DNA of 64,000 bases from Bacillota bacterium (GCA_023391105.1 JAEWBO010000033.1:3706-67705); one strand, 5' to 3'; positions 47,212-58,067 are shown, numbered from the stretch's first letter. Notes: generated from the letters alone by a model not told the origin. Made by a program: numbers and translations.

Positions 47212-48162
47212 TCAAACATCTGGCTCGGACTCACGTACCAGTGCGTACAAATCATTTAAAGTATTCACATGAACCGCAGCGCTGCGCAGCTTAGCAGCGC
47301 CGTGCATTCCTTTAAAATACCACGCCGCGTGTTTGCGGATCTGTCGCATGGCCGTTCTTTCGCCTTTAGCCGCACATGCCAAACCTGCCTGCTTTAATAG
47401 CACGGCCATTTTTTCCTGGGGCGTGGCGGGTTTTGATTTTGTACCGTTTAACATCAAACTCTTTATTTCGCGAAAGATAAACGGGTTTCCCAGCGCACCT
47501 CGGGCCACCATCACGGCATCGCAGCCGGTTATGCTCATCATATTGAGGGCATCTCGTGCACAGTAAATATCGCCGTTGCCGATGACCGGTATGGAGACAG
47601 CTTGCTTAACCTGGGTGATGATCTCAAGATCAGCCTTGCCGCTGTAAAATTGCTGCCGGGTACGTCCGTGAATAGTTACTGCGGCTGCCCCCGACTGCTC
47701 GGCCATACGCGAAAAATCCACTGCGTTTACGCTCGTCTCGTCCCAACCCTTGCGAAATTTCACAGTGACGGGTTTTGATGAGATCTTGGCTGCCGCCTTT
47801 ATCAGCAAAGACGCGAGCTGCGGGTTTTTCATGAGCGCTGAGCCCTCGCCGTTAGACGTGATTTTGGGAGCCGGGCAGCCCATATTGATGTCAAAAAGTG
47901 CGATACGATCTGAATGCCGCTCCAGCGGCACTTCAATGCTGCTTTTAAGCGCGTCCACATCGCTTGCGAAAAGCTGTACGCCGAACTCTTTTTCGTTCTC
48001 CGCAAATGCAAGCATGGAAGCCGTTTTGATTGAGCCGTATTTCAGACCCTTGGCGCTCACCATCTCAGTATAGGTAAAATCAGCGCCCTGTTCAATTGCA
48101 ATATGGCGAAACGCCGCGTCGGTTACACCGGCAATGGGCGCCAGATATATGCTGCCTCGCAT
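47212..48162 (-). CDS. dus: tRNA-dihydrouridine synthase
   Basis: FMN-dependent reduction of uridine to dihydrouridine in tRNA D-loops. 316 residues of TIM-barrel type: N-terminus APIAGVTDAAFRHIA, flavin-binding segments, the active-site Cys96 in DINMGCPAPKI, HGRTRQQFYSGKAD near 165 and the phosphate-binding VIGNGDIYCARDAL. The family is that of DusB in E. coli; substrate uridine positions are not deducible. Its ATG overlaps the stop of the upstream membrane-protein gene by one base (TGATG), implying coupled translation. Confidence 0.94.
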   Translation of the reverse strand: MRGSIYLAPIAGVTDAAFRHIAIEQGADFTYTEMVSAKGLKYGSIKTASMLAFAENEKEFGVQLFASDVDALKSSIEVPLERHSDRIALFDINMGCPAPKITSNGEGSALMKNPQLASLLIKAAAKISSKPVTVKFRKGWDETSVNAVDFSRMAEQSGAAAVTIHGRTRQQFYSGKADLEIITQVKQAVSIPVIGNGDIYCARDALNMMSITGCDAVMVARGALGNPFIFREIKSLMLNGTKSKPATPQEKMAVLLKQAGLACAAKGERTAMRQIRKHAAWYFKGMHGAAKLRSAAVHVNTLNDLYALVRESEPDV

Positions 48163-48770
48163 CAGTCTTCGATGATATCCTCCGGATCCTCAGGTGTGGG
48201 CGACGGCGACGGCGATGGCGATGGCGTCGCAGAAGGAGCAGTGGGAGTTGGCTTGGGCAGCATTTCGACGAGATCCATCGAAACAATGCGCCAGCTATCC
48301 TCATAGCGCTTAAGCGTCAAATTGTAGACGCCGTTGTCCCAATACGGCACAGCGATATCAGTTATTTCTTCATCCTCCGGCTCGTCATGTAATTCGGCTT
48401 CTATATCCGAGACCTCTTCGGTAACGCGTAAGGATACGGTGCTCTGCCATGGTAAAACCAAGGACAAACCGATATCCGCTTTATAATCATAGCTGGAAAC
48501 ATCAAAGGGTTGATAGGCTGTGGAATTAAGCAATGTGTCCTGCTCAAGAAAGCTTTTGGAGAATACCTTGGAAAGCAGCGAAGGATCTTCTCCCTTTATC
48601 ACCACTTCAGCACGAACCTGAAGGCCGTCTTTCACAAGCGTTTGTATACTCATGTAATCCAGTGCGGCAAAAAAAGCCAAAACAACGAGGCCGACAACAA
48701 GACCGCATATAAGCAGCCTTGTGAGAAAGAACCAAAGAAATCGAAGCACGACCCTAACCGATGGCGACAA
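48162..48770 (-). CDS. Single-pass membrane protein of unknown function with Pro-Ser tail
   Basis: Not recognised. TTG start at 48770 with AAGGAG 9 nt upstream. 202 residues: one strongly hydrophobic segment (about 8-35), an extracytoplasmic domain of about 130 residues rich in beta-strand patterns (LQVRAEVVIKGE, GLSLVLPWQSTVSLRVTEEV, YNLTLKRYEDSWRIVSMDLVEML) resembling small NTF2-like or DUF-type wall proteins, then a low-complexity tail PSPSPSPSP and acidic end. The tail is encoded by four tandem GGCGAC/GGCGAT hexamers. It is translationally coupled to dus. Confidence 0.65.
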   Translation of the reverse strand: MSPSVRVVLRFLWFFLTRLLICGLVVGLVVLAFFAALDYMSIQTLVKDGLQVRAEVVIKGEDPSLLSKVFSKSFLEQDTLLNSTAYQPFDVSSYDYKADIGLSLVLPWQSTVSLRVTEEVSDIEAELHDEPEDEEITDIAVPYWDNGVYNLTLKRYEDSWRIVSMDLVEMLPKPTPTAPSATPSPSPSPSPTPEDPEDIIED

Positions 48771-49026
48771 AACAGATCACTCCTTTTCTTGGTTCATCAT
48801 ATCATAATTGTGTTTTGTCCACAATATAATATCAATTATTGAAATACTGGCTAAAGCGTATTCACCATCGCATGGCGATCCTCGTCTTCGTCATATTCAG
48901 CGATTCGCGTCTCCATCGTTTTAAACCAAAGGTTTCCTTATAGACTCTAACGGCCGCAAAGATTGCCCGCCCGCTTTTTCAGCTCTTAAAAAGTGGGTTT
49001 ATGCCGCTTTCTCTGGACAAGAAAGA
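48771..49026. other. Intergenic region without a supported gene
   Basis: Mostly AT-rich beside the membrane-protein start, then a mixed stretch (48860-49020). A 21-codon minus-strand frame (48851-48916) beginning METRIAEYDEDED lacks a ribosome site at proper distance and is not called. Nothing else seen. Confidence 0.5.
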
Positions 49027-49063
49027 ATAAAAAACGTCCGGACGATAATCTGTCGCCCGGACG
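49027..49063 (-). terminator. lysS terminator
   Basis: On the minus strand GCGTCCGGGCG and CGTCCGGACG pair around a 9-nt loop and run into TTTTTTATTC. Confidence 0.85.
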
Positions 49064-49106
49064 CCTTGTAAAAATATATAAAAGAGCGAAAAACGCTCAA
49101 TATACA

Positions 49107-51082
<1,976 letters not shown>

Positions 51083-51136
51083 GGCTACCTCCCGGTGATT
51101 ATCTTTTGTTTAGATAATATGTGCTTTTTAAATGGT

Positions 51137-51144
51137 ATTATACC
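51137..51144 (-). promoter_or_regulatory. greA-lysS promoter -10 element
   Basis: On the minus strand TGG then TATAAT (51137-51142), an extended -10 with no clear -35. It lies in a small GGTAT/ATACC palindrome. Confidence 0.45.
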
Positions 51145-51287
51145 AGTACTATTATATGGTAAGTCATGAAAATAGCCCATTTTTATAATATGGAGATTAT
51201 ATGGCAAGCAAAAATAGTTGTCAAGAAGAATACGCACAATAAGCGTTATAACAAGCGTATAAGCAGGTTAAACATGACAGATTTTCT

Positions 51288-51315
51288 TTGCTATTTTTAT
51301 ATCATATGCTATACT
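51288..51315 (+). promoter_or_regulatory. serC-serA promoter
   Basis: TTGCTA (51288-51293), 16 nt, TGC-TATACT (-10 at 51310-51315, extended). The leader of about 130 nt holds a hairpin TGCTTGTGTTT / AAACAT-G-AAGCA (51355-51380); no T-box motif was found. The remaining 51145-51287 shows nothing definite. Confidence 0.55.
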
Positions 51316-51452
51316 GACTGCATAATAAAAAAGGTAAAAAAACACGTGGGTAGGTGCTTGTGTTTCCGAAACATGAAGCATATAATAAATAAAAAGTTCG
51401 TTAATTATTTAACAATGTTGCTATAAATATTTCTATATTCTAGGAGGTTATC

Positions 51453-52529
51453 ATGAAGGTATACAATTTTTCTGCGGGGCCCGCGTGCCTGCCTGAAGCT
51501 GTGCTCAAGCGTGCACAAGAAGAAATCGTTTTCTATGGAAACAGTGGCATGTCCGTGATGGAAATGAGCCACCGAAGCGCTGATTATGAAGCGATCATCA
51601 ATCAAACGGAAAAAGATTTAAGAGAGCTTATGGCGATTCCCGACAACTATCGGGTGCTCTTTTTACAAGGCGGCGCGTCTATGCAGTTTTCTATGGTGCC
51701 CATCAACCTGATGACCACCTATAAGAGAGCCTACTATTTAAAGACGGGTGCGTTTGCAAAAAAAGCAATTTCGGAAGCGAAAAAGGTGGGTGAGGTCATC
51801 GTTCCTGTCTCTTCGGAAGACAAGACTTTCTCATATATCCCCGAAACCACGCCCGATATGTTCGAGCAAAAGGCGGATTATGTGCATATCACCTCTAACA
51901 ACACGATATTTGGCACGCGCTTTACAAAGCTGCCTGATACGAATGGAATTCCCATCGTGAGCGATATGTCTTCTTTAATTCTCTCTGAGAAGATAAATGT
52001 GAGCGATTACGGCCTTATTTACGCAGGCGCTCAGAAGAACATCGGGCCCGCGGGCGTGACAGTGGTGATCGTGCGTGATGACTTGATTGGCAAAGCACCA
52101 GAAAACACCTCTTCTATGCTTGATTATAAGGTGATGGCGGACAACGATTCTATGTATAACACGCCGCCGACATACGGCATATACATCGCAGGGCTCGTAT
52201 TTGACCAGCTTCTTAAGGAAGGCGGTGTGGATGCCATGCAAAAGCGCAACGAGGAAAAGGCCGCGCTGCTATATGATTATCTTGATAATTCATCGCTGTT
52301 TAAACCCACAGCGAATAAAAAGGATCGCTCGCTCATGAATGTGACGTTTGTGACGGGAGATGCGGATCTGGATAAAAAGTTCGTATCTGAAGCCAAAACA
52401 CAGGGCATCGTCAACATCAAAGGGCACAGAAGCGTGGGCGGCATGAGAGCCAGCATTTACAACGCAATGCCTATCGAGGGTGTGCAGACGCTGGTTGACT
52501 TCATGAAAGCATTTGAAAAAAAAGCGTAA
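51453..52529 (+). CDS. serC: Phosphoserine aminotransferase
   Basis: PLP enzyme converting 3-phosphohydroxypyruvate and glutamate to phosphoserine. AGGAGG is well placed before the ATG. 358 residues: N-terminus [21 protein letters not shown] substrate loop, [15 protein letters not shown], and the PLP lysine Lys195 in [24 protein letters not shown] near the end is typical. It is followed after 22 nt by serA, so two serine-pathway steps are co-transcribed; serB is not in view. Confidence 0.97.
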   Translation: MKVYNFSAGPACLPEAVLKRAQEEIVFYGNSGMSVMEMSHRSADYEAIINQTEKDLRELMAIPDNYRVLFLQGGASMQFSMVPINLMTTYKRAYYLKTGAFAKKAISEAKKVGEVIVPVSSEDKTFSYIPETTPDMFEQKADYVHITSNNTIFGTRFTKLPDTNGIPIVSDMSSLILSEKINVSDYGLIYAGAQKNIGPAGVTVVIVRDDLIGKAPENTSSMLDYKVMADNDSMYNTPPTYGIYIAGLVFDQLLKEGGVDAMQKRNEEKAALLYDYLDNSSLFKPTANKKDRSLMNVTFVTGDADLDKKFVSEAKTQGIVNIKGHRSVGGMRASIYNAMPIEGVQTLVDFMKAFEKKA

Positions 52530-52551
52530 GACAGCTAAAGGAGTGAATAAT

Positions 52552-53721
52552 ATGTATAAAGTAAAAAAACTCAATGCGATTTCTAATGTGGTCTATGAGT
52601 ATTTGATACCGGATAAATATGAGGTCAGCGAAGATGCCGAGAATTATGACGCGATTCTCGTAAGAAGCGCTAAATGCCACGATCTTGACATGCCGGAGAA
52701 CCTTCTTGCGATTGCGAGAGCAGGCGCAGGCGTTAACAACATCCCTGTGGATGAATGCGCCAAGAAGGGTATTGTGGTGTTTAACACGCCGGGCGCAAAC
52801 GCCAACGGCGTGAAAGAGCTTGTCCTTGCGGGCATGCTGATGGCGAGCCGCCACATTATTGAAGCCAATGAGTGGGTGAAGACGCTTAAAGGCAAGGGCG
52901 ATGAGGTGCTCTCGCTCGTGGAAAAGGGCAAAAAGCAGTTTGTGGGGCCGGAGATTGCGGGCAAAAAGCTAGGCGTCATAGGGCTTGGCGCGATCGGCGT
53001 GATGGTGGCCAACGCGGCGCGTTCGCTCGGCATGCACGTAATCGGTTACGACCCGTATATATCCATTGAGTCTGCTTGGGGACTTGACCATGATATACAG
53101 CGTGCGATAAACCTCGAAACCGTGCTCTCAAATGCAGATTATATCACATTGCATATTCCGCTCATGGATCAGACAAAGAGCTTTATCGGAGAAGCTGAGA
53201 TCGCCAAAATGAAGGAAAACGTGGTATTGCTGAACTTTGCGCGAAATGGTCTCATCGATTACGACGCACTCTACGATGCGCTTGACAATTGCAGAATCAG
53301 ACGCTATGTGACCGACTTCCCCAATGAAAAGCTGCTCAATTACGACAACGTGATTGGCATTCCGCATCTTGGCGCGTCTACACCCGAATCTGAGGAGAAC
53401 TGCGCCGTGATGGCAGCGACACAATTACGAGACTACTTGGAAACGGGCAGGATTGAAAACTCGGTGAATATGCCCGCCGCCGTATTGCCGTTTACAGGCA
53501 GATTCCGCATTGCTGTGATACATAAAAATGTGACAGGCATGGTCGGACAGATCACTGCGTTGTTGGCGGAGACGGGCGCGAACATCACGGATATGGTCAA
53601 CAAATCTAAAGGAGAGATTGCGTACACATTGATCAATCTCGACGAAAAGGTAGACAGTGCGACCATTGAAAAGATTAAGGGCATTACCAGCGTGATTCGC
53701 GTACGTTCATTTGAAAAATAA
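52552..53721 (+). CDS. serA: D-3-phosphoglycerate dehydrogenase with ACT domain
   Basis: First committed step of serine synthesis. AAAGGAG precedes the ATG at 52552; 389 residues. The substrate domain holds ILVRSAKCHD and ARAGAGVNNIP; the NAD domain has GLGAIGVMVANAA near 148; catalytic Arg and His lie in LNFARNGLIDYDAL and IGIPHLGASTPESEENC. The C-terminal about 70 residues form an ACT domain (HKNVTGMVGQITALLAETGANITDM), which usually gives feedback inhibition by serine. It shares a transcript with serC and probably the cyclophilin gene. Confidence 0.96.
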   Translation: MYKVKKLNAISNVVYEYLIPDKYEVSEDAENYDAILVRSAKCHDLDMPENLLAIARAGAGVNNIPVDECAKKGIVVFNTPGANANGVKELVLAGMLMASRHIIEANEWVKTLKGKGDEVLSLVEKGKKQFVGPEIAGKKLGVIGLGAIGVMVANAARSLGMHVIGYDPYISIESAWGLDHDIQRAINLETVLSNADYITLHIPLMDQTKSFIGEAEIAKMKENVVLLNFARNGLIDYDALYDALDNCRIRRYVTDFPNEKLLNYDNVIGIPHLGASTPESEENCAVMAATQLRDYLETGRIENSVNMPAAVLPFTGRFRIAVIHKNVTGMVGQITALLAETGANITDMVNKSKGEIAYTLINLDEKVDSATIEKIKGITSVIRVRSFEK

Positions 53722-53742
53722 CCAAGGAAGAAGAGGACAGAT

Positions 53743-54246
53743 ATGGTCATCATTGAAATGGCAGACGGAAAGAAGATAAAGATTGAAATGCTCTGTGAGC
53801 ATGCGCCAAACACGGTGGACAACTTTAAGAGCCTTGTATCCAAGGGCTTTTATAACGGTTTGATATTCCATCGCGTAATCAGCGGCTTTATGATACAGGG
53901 CGGCTGCCCCAGCGGCAGCGGCACAGGCGGCCCGGGTTACGCGATTAAGGGTGAGTTTGCGGCCAACGGCGTAGATAACACATTGAGCCACAAGCGCGGT
54001 GTGGTGTCGATGGCGCGCTCGGCGGCGCATAACTCGGCAGGCTCGCAGTTTTTCATCGTGCATGAGGACGCGACGTTCCTTGACAAACAGTACGCGGCGT
54101 TTGGTCGCGTGGTGGAGGGAATGGACGTGGTGGACGCGATTGCGGCCACAGCCACAGACGCTTCCGACAGGCCAAAAGAGCCGCAGGTGATGAAAAGCGT
54201 GACACTCACCGAAGACGAAACGGTCACAGAGCCTGAAAAAATGTAA
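53743..54246 (+). CDS. Peptidyl-prolyl cis-trans isomerase, cyclophilin type
   Basis: Protein-folding catalyst of 167 residues with no signal peptide, so cytoplasmic. The fold is clear: APNTVDNFKSLVSKGFYNGLIFHRVISGFMIQGG is spread over about 24-59, with the catalytic Arg in FHRV and the Phe/Met/Gln ligands following; MARSAAHNSAGSQFFI is the second hallmark and FGRVVEGMDVVDAIA the third. It follows serA by 21 nt and precedes a strong terminator, so it ends the serC-serA unit. Confidence 0.95.
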   Translation: MVIIEMADGKKIKIEMLCEHAPNTVDNFKSLVSKGFYNGLIFHRVISGFMIQGGCPSGSGTGGPGYAIKGEFAANGVDNTLSHKRGVVSMARSAAHNSAGSQFFIVHEDATFLDKQYAAFGRVVEGMDVVDAIAATATDASDRPKEPQVMKSVTLTEDETVTEPEKM

Positions 54247-54249
54247 TGT

Positions 54250-54287
54250 AAAAATCCCCGCAGAAAAAAAGTCTTCGGGGATTTTTT
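54250..54287 (+). terminator. Terminator after the cyclophilin gene
   Basis: AAAAATCCCCG and CGGGGATTTTTT pair around a purine-rich loop. Confidence 0.88.
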
Positions 54288-54394
54288 GTATCATATATTA
54301 AGTAGAAAACAGTTCTCTAATAATTCGCTGGTGCTGTATCGTTTCACTGAGGATTAATTAGTAAAAACACCGTCAGTTATTTTCTTGTGGGTTT

Positions 54395-54416
54395 CCAAAG
54401 GGGCAGACCCCTTTGG
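54395..54416. repeat. Perfect 9-bp palindrome, REP-like
   Basis: CCAAAGGGG, CAGA, CCCCTTTGG. Flanking CGGGG and CCCCC runs extend it. It has no U-run and lies between two convergent genes; it resembles dispersed palindromes of clostridial genomes. The remaining 54290-54394 stretch shows nothing. Confidence 0.55.
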
Positions 54417-54444
54417 CGGGGATTTGGCCCCCAAAAAGATCGTA

Positions 54445-55545
54445 TTAGACGTTAAACTTAAATAAAGTGACGTCTCCGTCCTGCATCACGTATTCCTTGC
54501 CCTCCTGCCGTACAAGCCCTTTGGCCTTGGCGGCTGCCATGTCACCGCATGCTTTCAGGTCGTCGAACGCGACGATCTCGGCCCGGATAAAGCCGCGCTC
54601 AAAATCGCTGTGTATTTTGCCCGCTGCGCCGGGCGCTTTGGTGCCGCGCGCAATTGTCCATGCACGCACTTCCTTTTCACCTGCCGTCAAATAGCTGATA
54701 AGGTTCAACAGCTTATAGCTTTTCTGTACGAGCGCATTGAGGCCGCTTTGTGCGATGCCAAGCTCCTCCAAAAACATTTGCCGTTCCTCGGCTGAGAGCG
54801 TGGAAAGCTCTTCCTCGAGCTTGGCGCATATCACCATCACCTCGGCACCCTGTGTTTTCGCGAGCTCGACCAGTGCGGCCACTTGGGGCAACGCGTAAGG
54901 GTCGGTGCTGGAAGAATCGTCTTCCGATATATTGGCGGCATAAAGCATGGGTTTATCCGTCAACAGAAACAGCTCGCTCACCAGTGCACGCTGCGCCTCG
55001 TCCAGTTCCATGCCGGCCACGAAAATACCTTTTTCAAGGTTTTCCTTAACGAAGCTTAGCGTATCACACTCAAATACGTATTTCTTATCGCCGGATTTCT
55101 TCATTTTTTCGCTGCGCGTAAGGCGCTTGTCCACGGTTTCAATGTCCGCGAAGATCAGCTCAAAGTTGATGGTTTCCGCATCCCGTGAGCTGCCGATGCT
55201 GCCGTCCACATGCGTCACGTCGTCATCCTCAAAGCAGCGTACCACATGCAGTATCGCGTCCACCTCGCGGATGTGCGCCAAAAATTTATTGCCAAGGCCC
55301 TCGCCGCGGCTGGCACCCTTCACGAGCCCCGCGATATCCACAAACTCAATCACAGCGGGTGTGAATTTGGCCGGATGGTAAAGCTCTGCCAAAAAGTCCA
55401 TGCGTTTATCGGGGACGGACACAACGCCCACGTTGGGATCTATGGTGCAAAAGGGATAGTTTTCGCTGGCTGCGCCCGCGCCTGTGAGCGCGTTGAACAG
55501 CGATGATTTGCCCACGTTGGGCAGCCCGACAATGCCAAGTTTCAT
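54445..55545 (-). CDS. ychF: YchF/OLA1-family P-loop ATPase
   Basis: Obg-related nucleotide hydrolase, preferring ATP, associated with ribosomes and redox stress. 366 residues: Walker A LPNVGKSSLFNALTGA (7-22), switch II DIAGLVKGASRGEGLGNKFL, an inserted coiled coil (about 130-200), and a C-terminal TGS domain with the conserved TIARGTKAPGAAGKIHSDFERGF split around residue 300-322. The NKxD-equivalent is degenerate (NISEDD), as in YchF, consistent with ATP use. It stands alone on the minus strand. Confidence 0.95.
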   Translation of the reverse strand: MKLGIVGLPNVGKSSLFNALTGAGAASENYPFCTIDPNVGVVSVPDKRMDFLAELYHPAKFTPAVIEFVDIAGLVKGASRGEGLGNKFLAHIREVDAILHVVRCFEDDDVTHVDGSIGSSRDAETINFELIFADIETVDKRLTRSEKMKKSGDKKYVFECDTLSFVKENLEKGIFVAGMELDEAQRALVSELFLLTDKPMLYAANISEDDSSSTDPYALPQVAALVELAKTQGAEVMVICAKLEEELSTLSAEERQMFLEELGIAQSGLNALVQKSYKLLNLISYLTAGEKEVRAWTIARGTKAPGAAGKIHSDFERGFIRAEIVAFDDLKACGDMAAAKAKGLVRQEGKEYVMQDGDVTLFKFNV

Positions 55546-55676
55546 GTTGACTCCTCAATATCATATATTCACGTCATTATAGCGCCCGCAGAATGTAAAA
55601 TCAACAAAATGCATTTTTGCCGGATTATTTGCGCATATATTCTAGCAGGAGTCACCTTTGCTGGATAAAATTGCGG

Positions 55677-55705
55677 TTGTGAAACGTATCAATTGGGTGT
55701 AAAAT
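55677..55705 (+). promoter_or_regulatory. Promoter of the DUF39 cluster
   Basis: TTGTGA (55677-55682), 17 nt, TAAAAT (55700-55705). The leader is about 45 nt; no SAM or other known riboswitch was recognised in it or in the 213-nt gap. Confidence 0.55.
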
Positions 55706-55758
55706 ATTTTAATATAAATTTTCATGAACGGGCGTTGGGGCGCAATGGGGAGGCAAAC

Positions 55759-56919
55759 GTGTCAAAGACGATACAGGAGATAAACGAAAAGCTTAAAAAG
55801 GGCAAGGCTGTGGTATTTACCGCGGAGGAAGCGGTAAAGATGGCCAAGGAGCAGGGCGTTGCGGCATGCGCGAAGAAGATCGATGTGGTGACGGCGGCCA
55901 CGTTCGGCGCGATGTGTTCGTCGGGCGCGGTCTTGAATTTCGGACACAGTGAGCCGCCCATCCGTATGGCGGAGATCTCGCTTAACGGCGTGGAGGCATA
56001 CGGCGGGCTTGCGGCCGTGGATACCTTCATCGGTGCGACGCAGCCCGGAAAGAATACGGGTATCGAATACGGCGGTGCGCATGTGATCGAAGACCTCGTT
56101 GCGGGCAAAGAGGTGGAGCTTGTGGCGCGCTCGGGCGGTACTGATTGTTATTCGCGCAAGGATATAAAGACAAATATTTCGCTTGCGGATATGAATCAGG
56201 CGTATATTTTCAATCCGCGCAACGCGTATCAAAACTATTCCGCGGCGACCAACACAACCAAGAAGACAAAACGCACCTATATGGGCACGCTGCTTCCAAA
56301 CATGGGCAACGTCACGTATACCACGGCGGGCGAAATGTCCCCGCTGCTTAAAGATCCGAAGCTTCGCACTATTGGCATCGGCACGCGCATACTGCTGTGC
56401 GGCGGAGAAGGGTATGTCGTGTTTGAAGGCACGCAGGCGGTCAACAAAGCGATGGAACTGCCCGGCGGTGATATGCATTATGCGGGTTATACGCTGTCGG
56501 TGATGGGCGACATGAAGGGCATGAAGAGCGAATACATTAAGGCCGCCACCTTTGACGGTTACGGGGTATCGCTGTACGTGGGCATCGGTGTACCGATTCC
56601 GGTGATCGATGAAGACATGATGGCTGATCTCGCCGTGTCTAATGAGAAGCTCTATACCTATGTGTACGATTACGGCTTCAGCAGTCGCTCTCGCGAGGAA
56701 TTAAAGCTTGTGAGCTATGCGGAACTGCGATCGGGTCAGGTGGAGATCAACGGCAAAAAGATCAAGACGGCACCGTTATCGAGTTTGCTTAAGGCCCGCA
56801 AGATCGCGGGAGAGCTAAAGGAAAAGCTGCTTGACGGCAGCTTTGAAATGACGCAGCCGGCAGCGATGCTGCCGCACAGAGACAGCATCAATGTGCTGAA
56901 TATAAGAGGGGATAAGTGA
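55759..56919 (+). CDS. DUF39 (COG1900) homocysteine biosynthesis protein
   Basis: Family implicated in methanogens in making homocysteine directly from aspartate semialdehyde and a sulfur donor. GTG at 55759 follows GGGGAGG by 6 nt and gives the family start SKTIQEINEKLKKGKAVV; a longer frame to 55693 covers the promoter. 386 residues. Cys53 (AMCSSGAVLNFGHSEPP) and Cys130 (SGGTDCYSR) lie in conserved positions, and I recall two such cysteines being tied to persulfide chemistry in the Methanosarcina protein. GTRILLCGGEGYV adds a third. There is no CBS extension. It directly precedes the NIL-ferredoxin gene. Confidence 0.88.
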   Translation: MSKTIQEINEKLKKGKAVVFTAEEAVKMAKEQGVAACAKKIDVVTAATFGAMCSSGAVLNFGHSEPPIRMAEISLNGVEAYGGLAAVDTFIGATQPGKNTGIEYGGAHVIEDLVAGKEVELVARSGGTDCYSRKDIKTNISLADMNQAYIFNPRNAYQNYSAATNTTKKTKRTYMGTLLPNMGNVTYTTAGEMSPLLKDPKLRTIGIGTRILLCGGEGYVVFEGTQAVNKAMELPGGDMHYAGYTLSVMGDMKGMKSEYIKAATFDGYGVSLYVGIGVPIPVIDEDMMADLAVSNEKLYTYVYDYGFSSRSREELKLVSYAELRSGQVEINGKKIKTAPLSSLLKARKIAGELKEKLLDGSFEMTQPAAMLPHRDSINVLNIRGDK

Positions 56920-56920
56920 C

Positions 56921-57343
56921 ATGGAAAACAAGCGCATAAAAATCGGGCTCATGTTTCCGCCCGAAAAAACCGATAAGCCCATTGTCACAAATCTTGTGAA
57001 ATACGGCCTTACCTTCAATATATTAAGGGCGTATATTTCGCCGGGTAAAACGGGTAACATTATACTCGAAATATCCGGCAGCGACGAGAATCTCAAACAA
57101 AGCCTTGATTATCTTGAGAATGAGGGCATTGAGGTCAACATTTATACGGACAGCGTCATTCGCTACGAGGAAAAATGCATGCACTGCGGCGCATGCACAT
57201 CCGTCTGTCCGTCCGGAGCGCTCGTGATGAACAGGGAAACCTGGGAGCTGGAGTTTACAATGGACAAATGCCTGCTGTGCGGGCATTGCGTAAGGGCGTG
57301 TCCCGCGCGTGCGATAAAAAGCTTTGACGAAGCCATACTCTGA
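56921..57343 (+). CDS. NIL domain / double 4Fe-4S ferredoxin
   Basis: 140 residues. Residues 5-78 form a NIL domain, otherwise found as ligand-sensing domain in methionine ABC transporters. Residues 84-134 hold two complete C-x2-C-x2-C-x3-CP motifs (Cys86, 89, 92, 96 and Cys117, 120, 123, 127), so two [4Fe-4S] clusters. It begins 1 nt after the DUF39 stop and its 3' end overlaps the next gene by 20 nt. This is the usual partner of DUF39 proteins; it probably delivers electrons for sulfur reduction or trans-sulfuration. Confidence 0.92.
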   Translation: MENKRIKIGLMFPPEKTDKPIVTNLVKYGLTFNILRAYISPGKTGNIILEISGSDENLKQSLDYLENEGIEVNIYTDSVIRYEEKCMHCGACTSVCPSGALVMNRETWELEFTMDKCLLCGHCVRACPARAIKSFDEAIL

Positions 57344-58067
57344 TTTTTCTAATCGGGATGAATACCGGCGCGTGATCGCCGCAGACATGCCGTGCTGGCG
57401 GTTGCAGCATTTTGAGACCGAGCTGTTTATCTGCGCGGACGGGCTTCATGCAGATGCGGCGGCAGAAGCCGTAAGCTTGCTGCGCTCAGAGCTGGATGCG
57501 TATATTGCGGCGAACCCGCTTTTTTTAAAAAGCCTTAAACCTGTTGAGCCGGAAGAGGGCGCGCCTGATGCGGTTAAGGCGATGTGCCGCGCGGCAAAAT
57601 ATGCGGGCGTGGGGCCCATGGCGGCGGTAGCGGGCGCGTTTTCGGCGCAAGTGGGGCGCCAGATTCTCAAGTTTTCAAAGCAGGTTATCGTTGAAAACGG
57701 CGGTGATATATTTATAAAGTCGGACAAGCCAAAAACGGTGGCGGTATTCGCAGGCAATAGCCCGTTGAGCCTTAAAGTCGGTATTATGGTGGATTCCCGG
57801 GAAATGCCGATGTCGGTTTGCACGTCGTCGGGCACGGTGGGGCCTTCTTTAAGCTTTGGGAAAGCCGATGCTGCGGTGGTGGTTTCGCCAGACGCGTATC
57901 TCGCAGATGCGTGTGCCACACGCCTCGGAAATGAGGTGAAATGCGCGGCGGATATTGAGCATGCGCTGGATGTGATCATACACATTCCGGGCGTGACCGG
58001 CGCCATGGCGATCGTGGATGATGTGTGCGGCGCTGTGGGCGATATCCGGCTGGAAACGCTCGGCTGA
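57324..58067 (+). CDS. UPF0280 (COG2122) family protein
   Basis: Family distantly related to ApbE and linked genetically, with DUF39 and NIL-ferredoxin proteins, to homocysteine synthesis in Methanosarcina. 247 residues from a TTG at 57324, which overlaps the ferredoxin gene by 20 nt and has no good ribosome site; translational coupling is likely, and the true start may differ by a few codons. Family features: EYRRVIA near the start, GVGPMAAVAGAFSAQVG, VENGGDIFI, and SVCTSSGTVGPSLSFGKADAAVVVS with a conserved Cys. No membrane segment. Biochemical activity not established. Confidence 0.85.
   Translation: MTKPYSDFSNRDEYRRVIAADMPCWRLQHFETELFICADGLHADAAAEAVSLLRSELDAYIAANPLFLKSLKPVEPEEGAPDAVKAMCRAAKYAGVGPMAAVAGAFSAQVGRQILKFSKQVIVENGGDIFIKSDKPKTVAVFAGNSPLSLKVGIMVDSREMPMSVCTSSGTVGPSLSFGKADAAVVVSPDAYLADACATRLGNEVKCAADIEHALDVIIHIPGVTGAMAIVDDVCGAVGDIRLETLG

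Noticed and set aside
48851..48916. A 21-codon minus-strand frame METRIAEYDEDED...
   Set aside because: Composition looks protein-like, but no suitably spaced ribosome site, promoter or neighbour supports it; it could be a fragment of a dispersed repeat.
51316..51452. T-box leader for serC-serA
   Set aside because: The conserved T-box sequence and an antiterminator/terminator pair are missing.
55546..55758. Possible SAM riboswitch before the DUF39 cluster
   Set aside because: No S-box or other SAM-sensing core was found, and the leader from the promoter is only about 45 nt.
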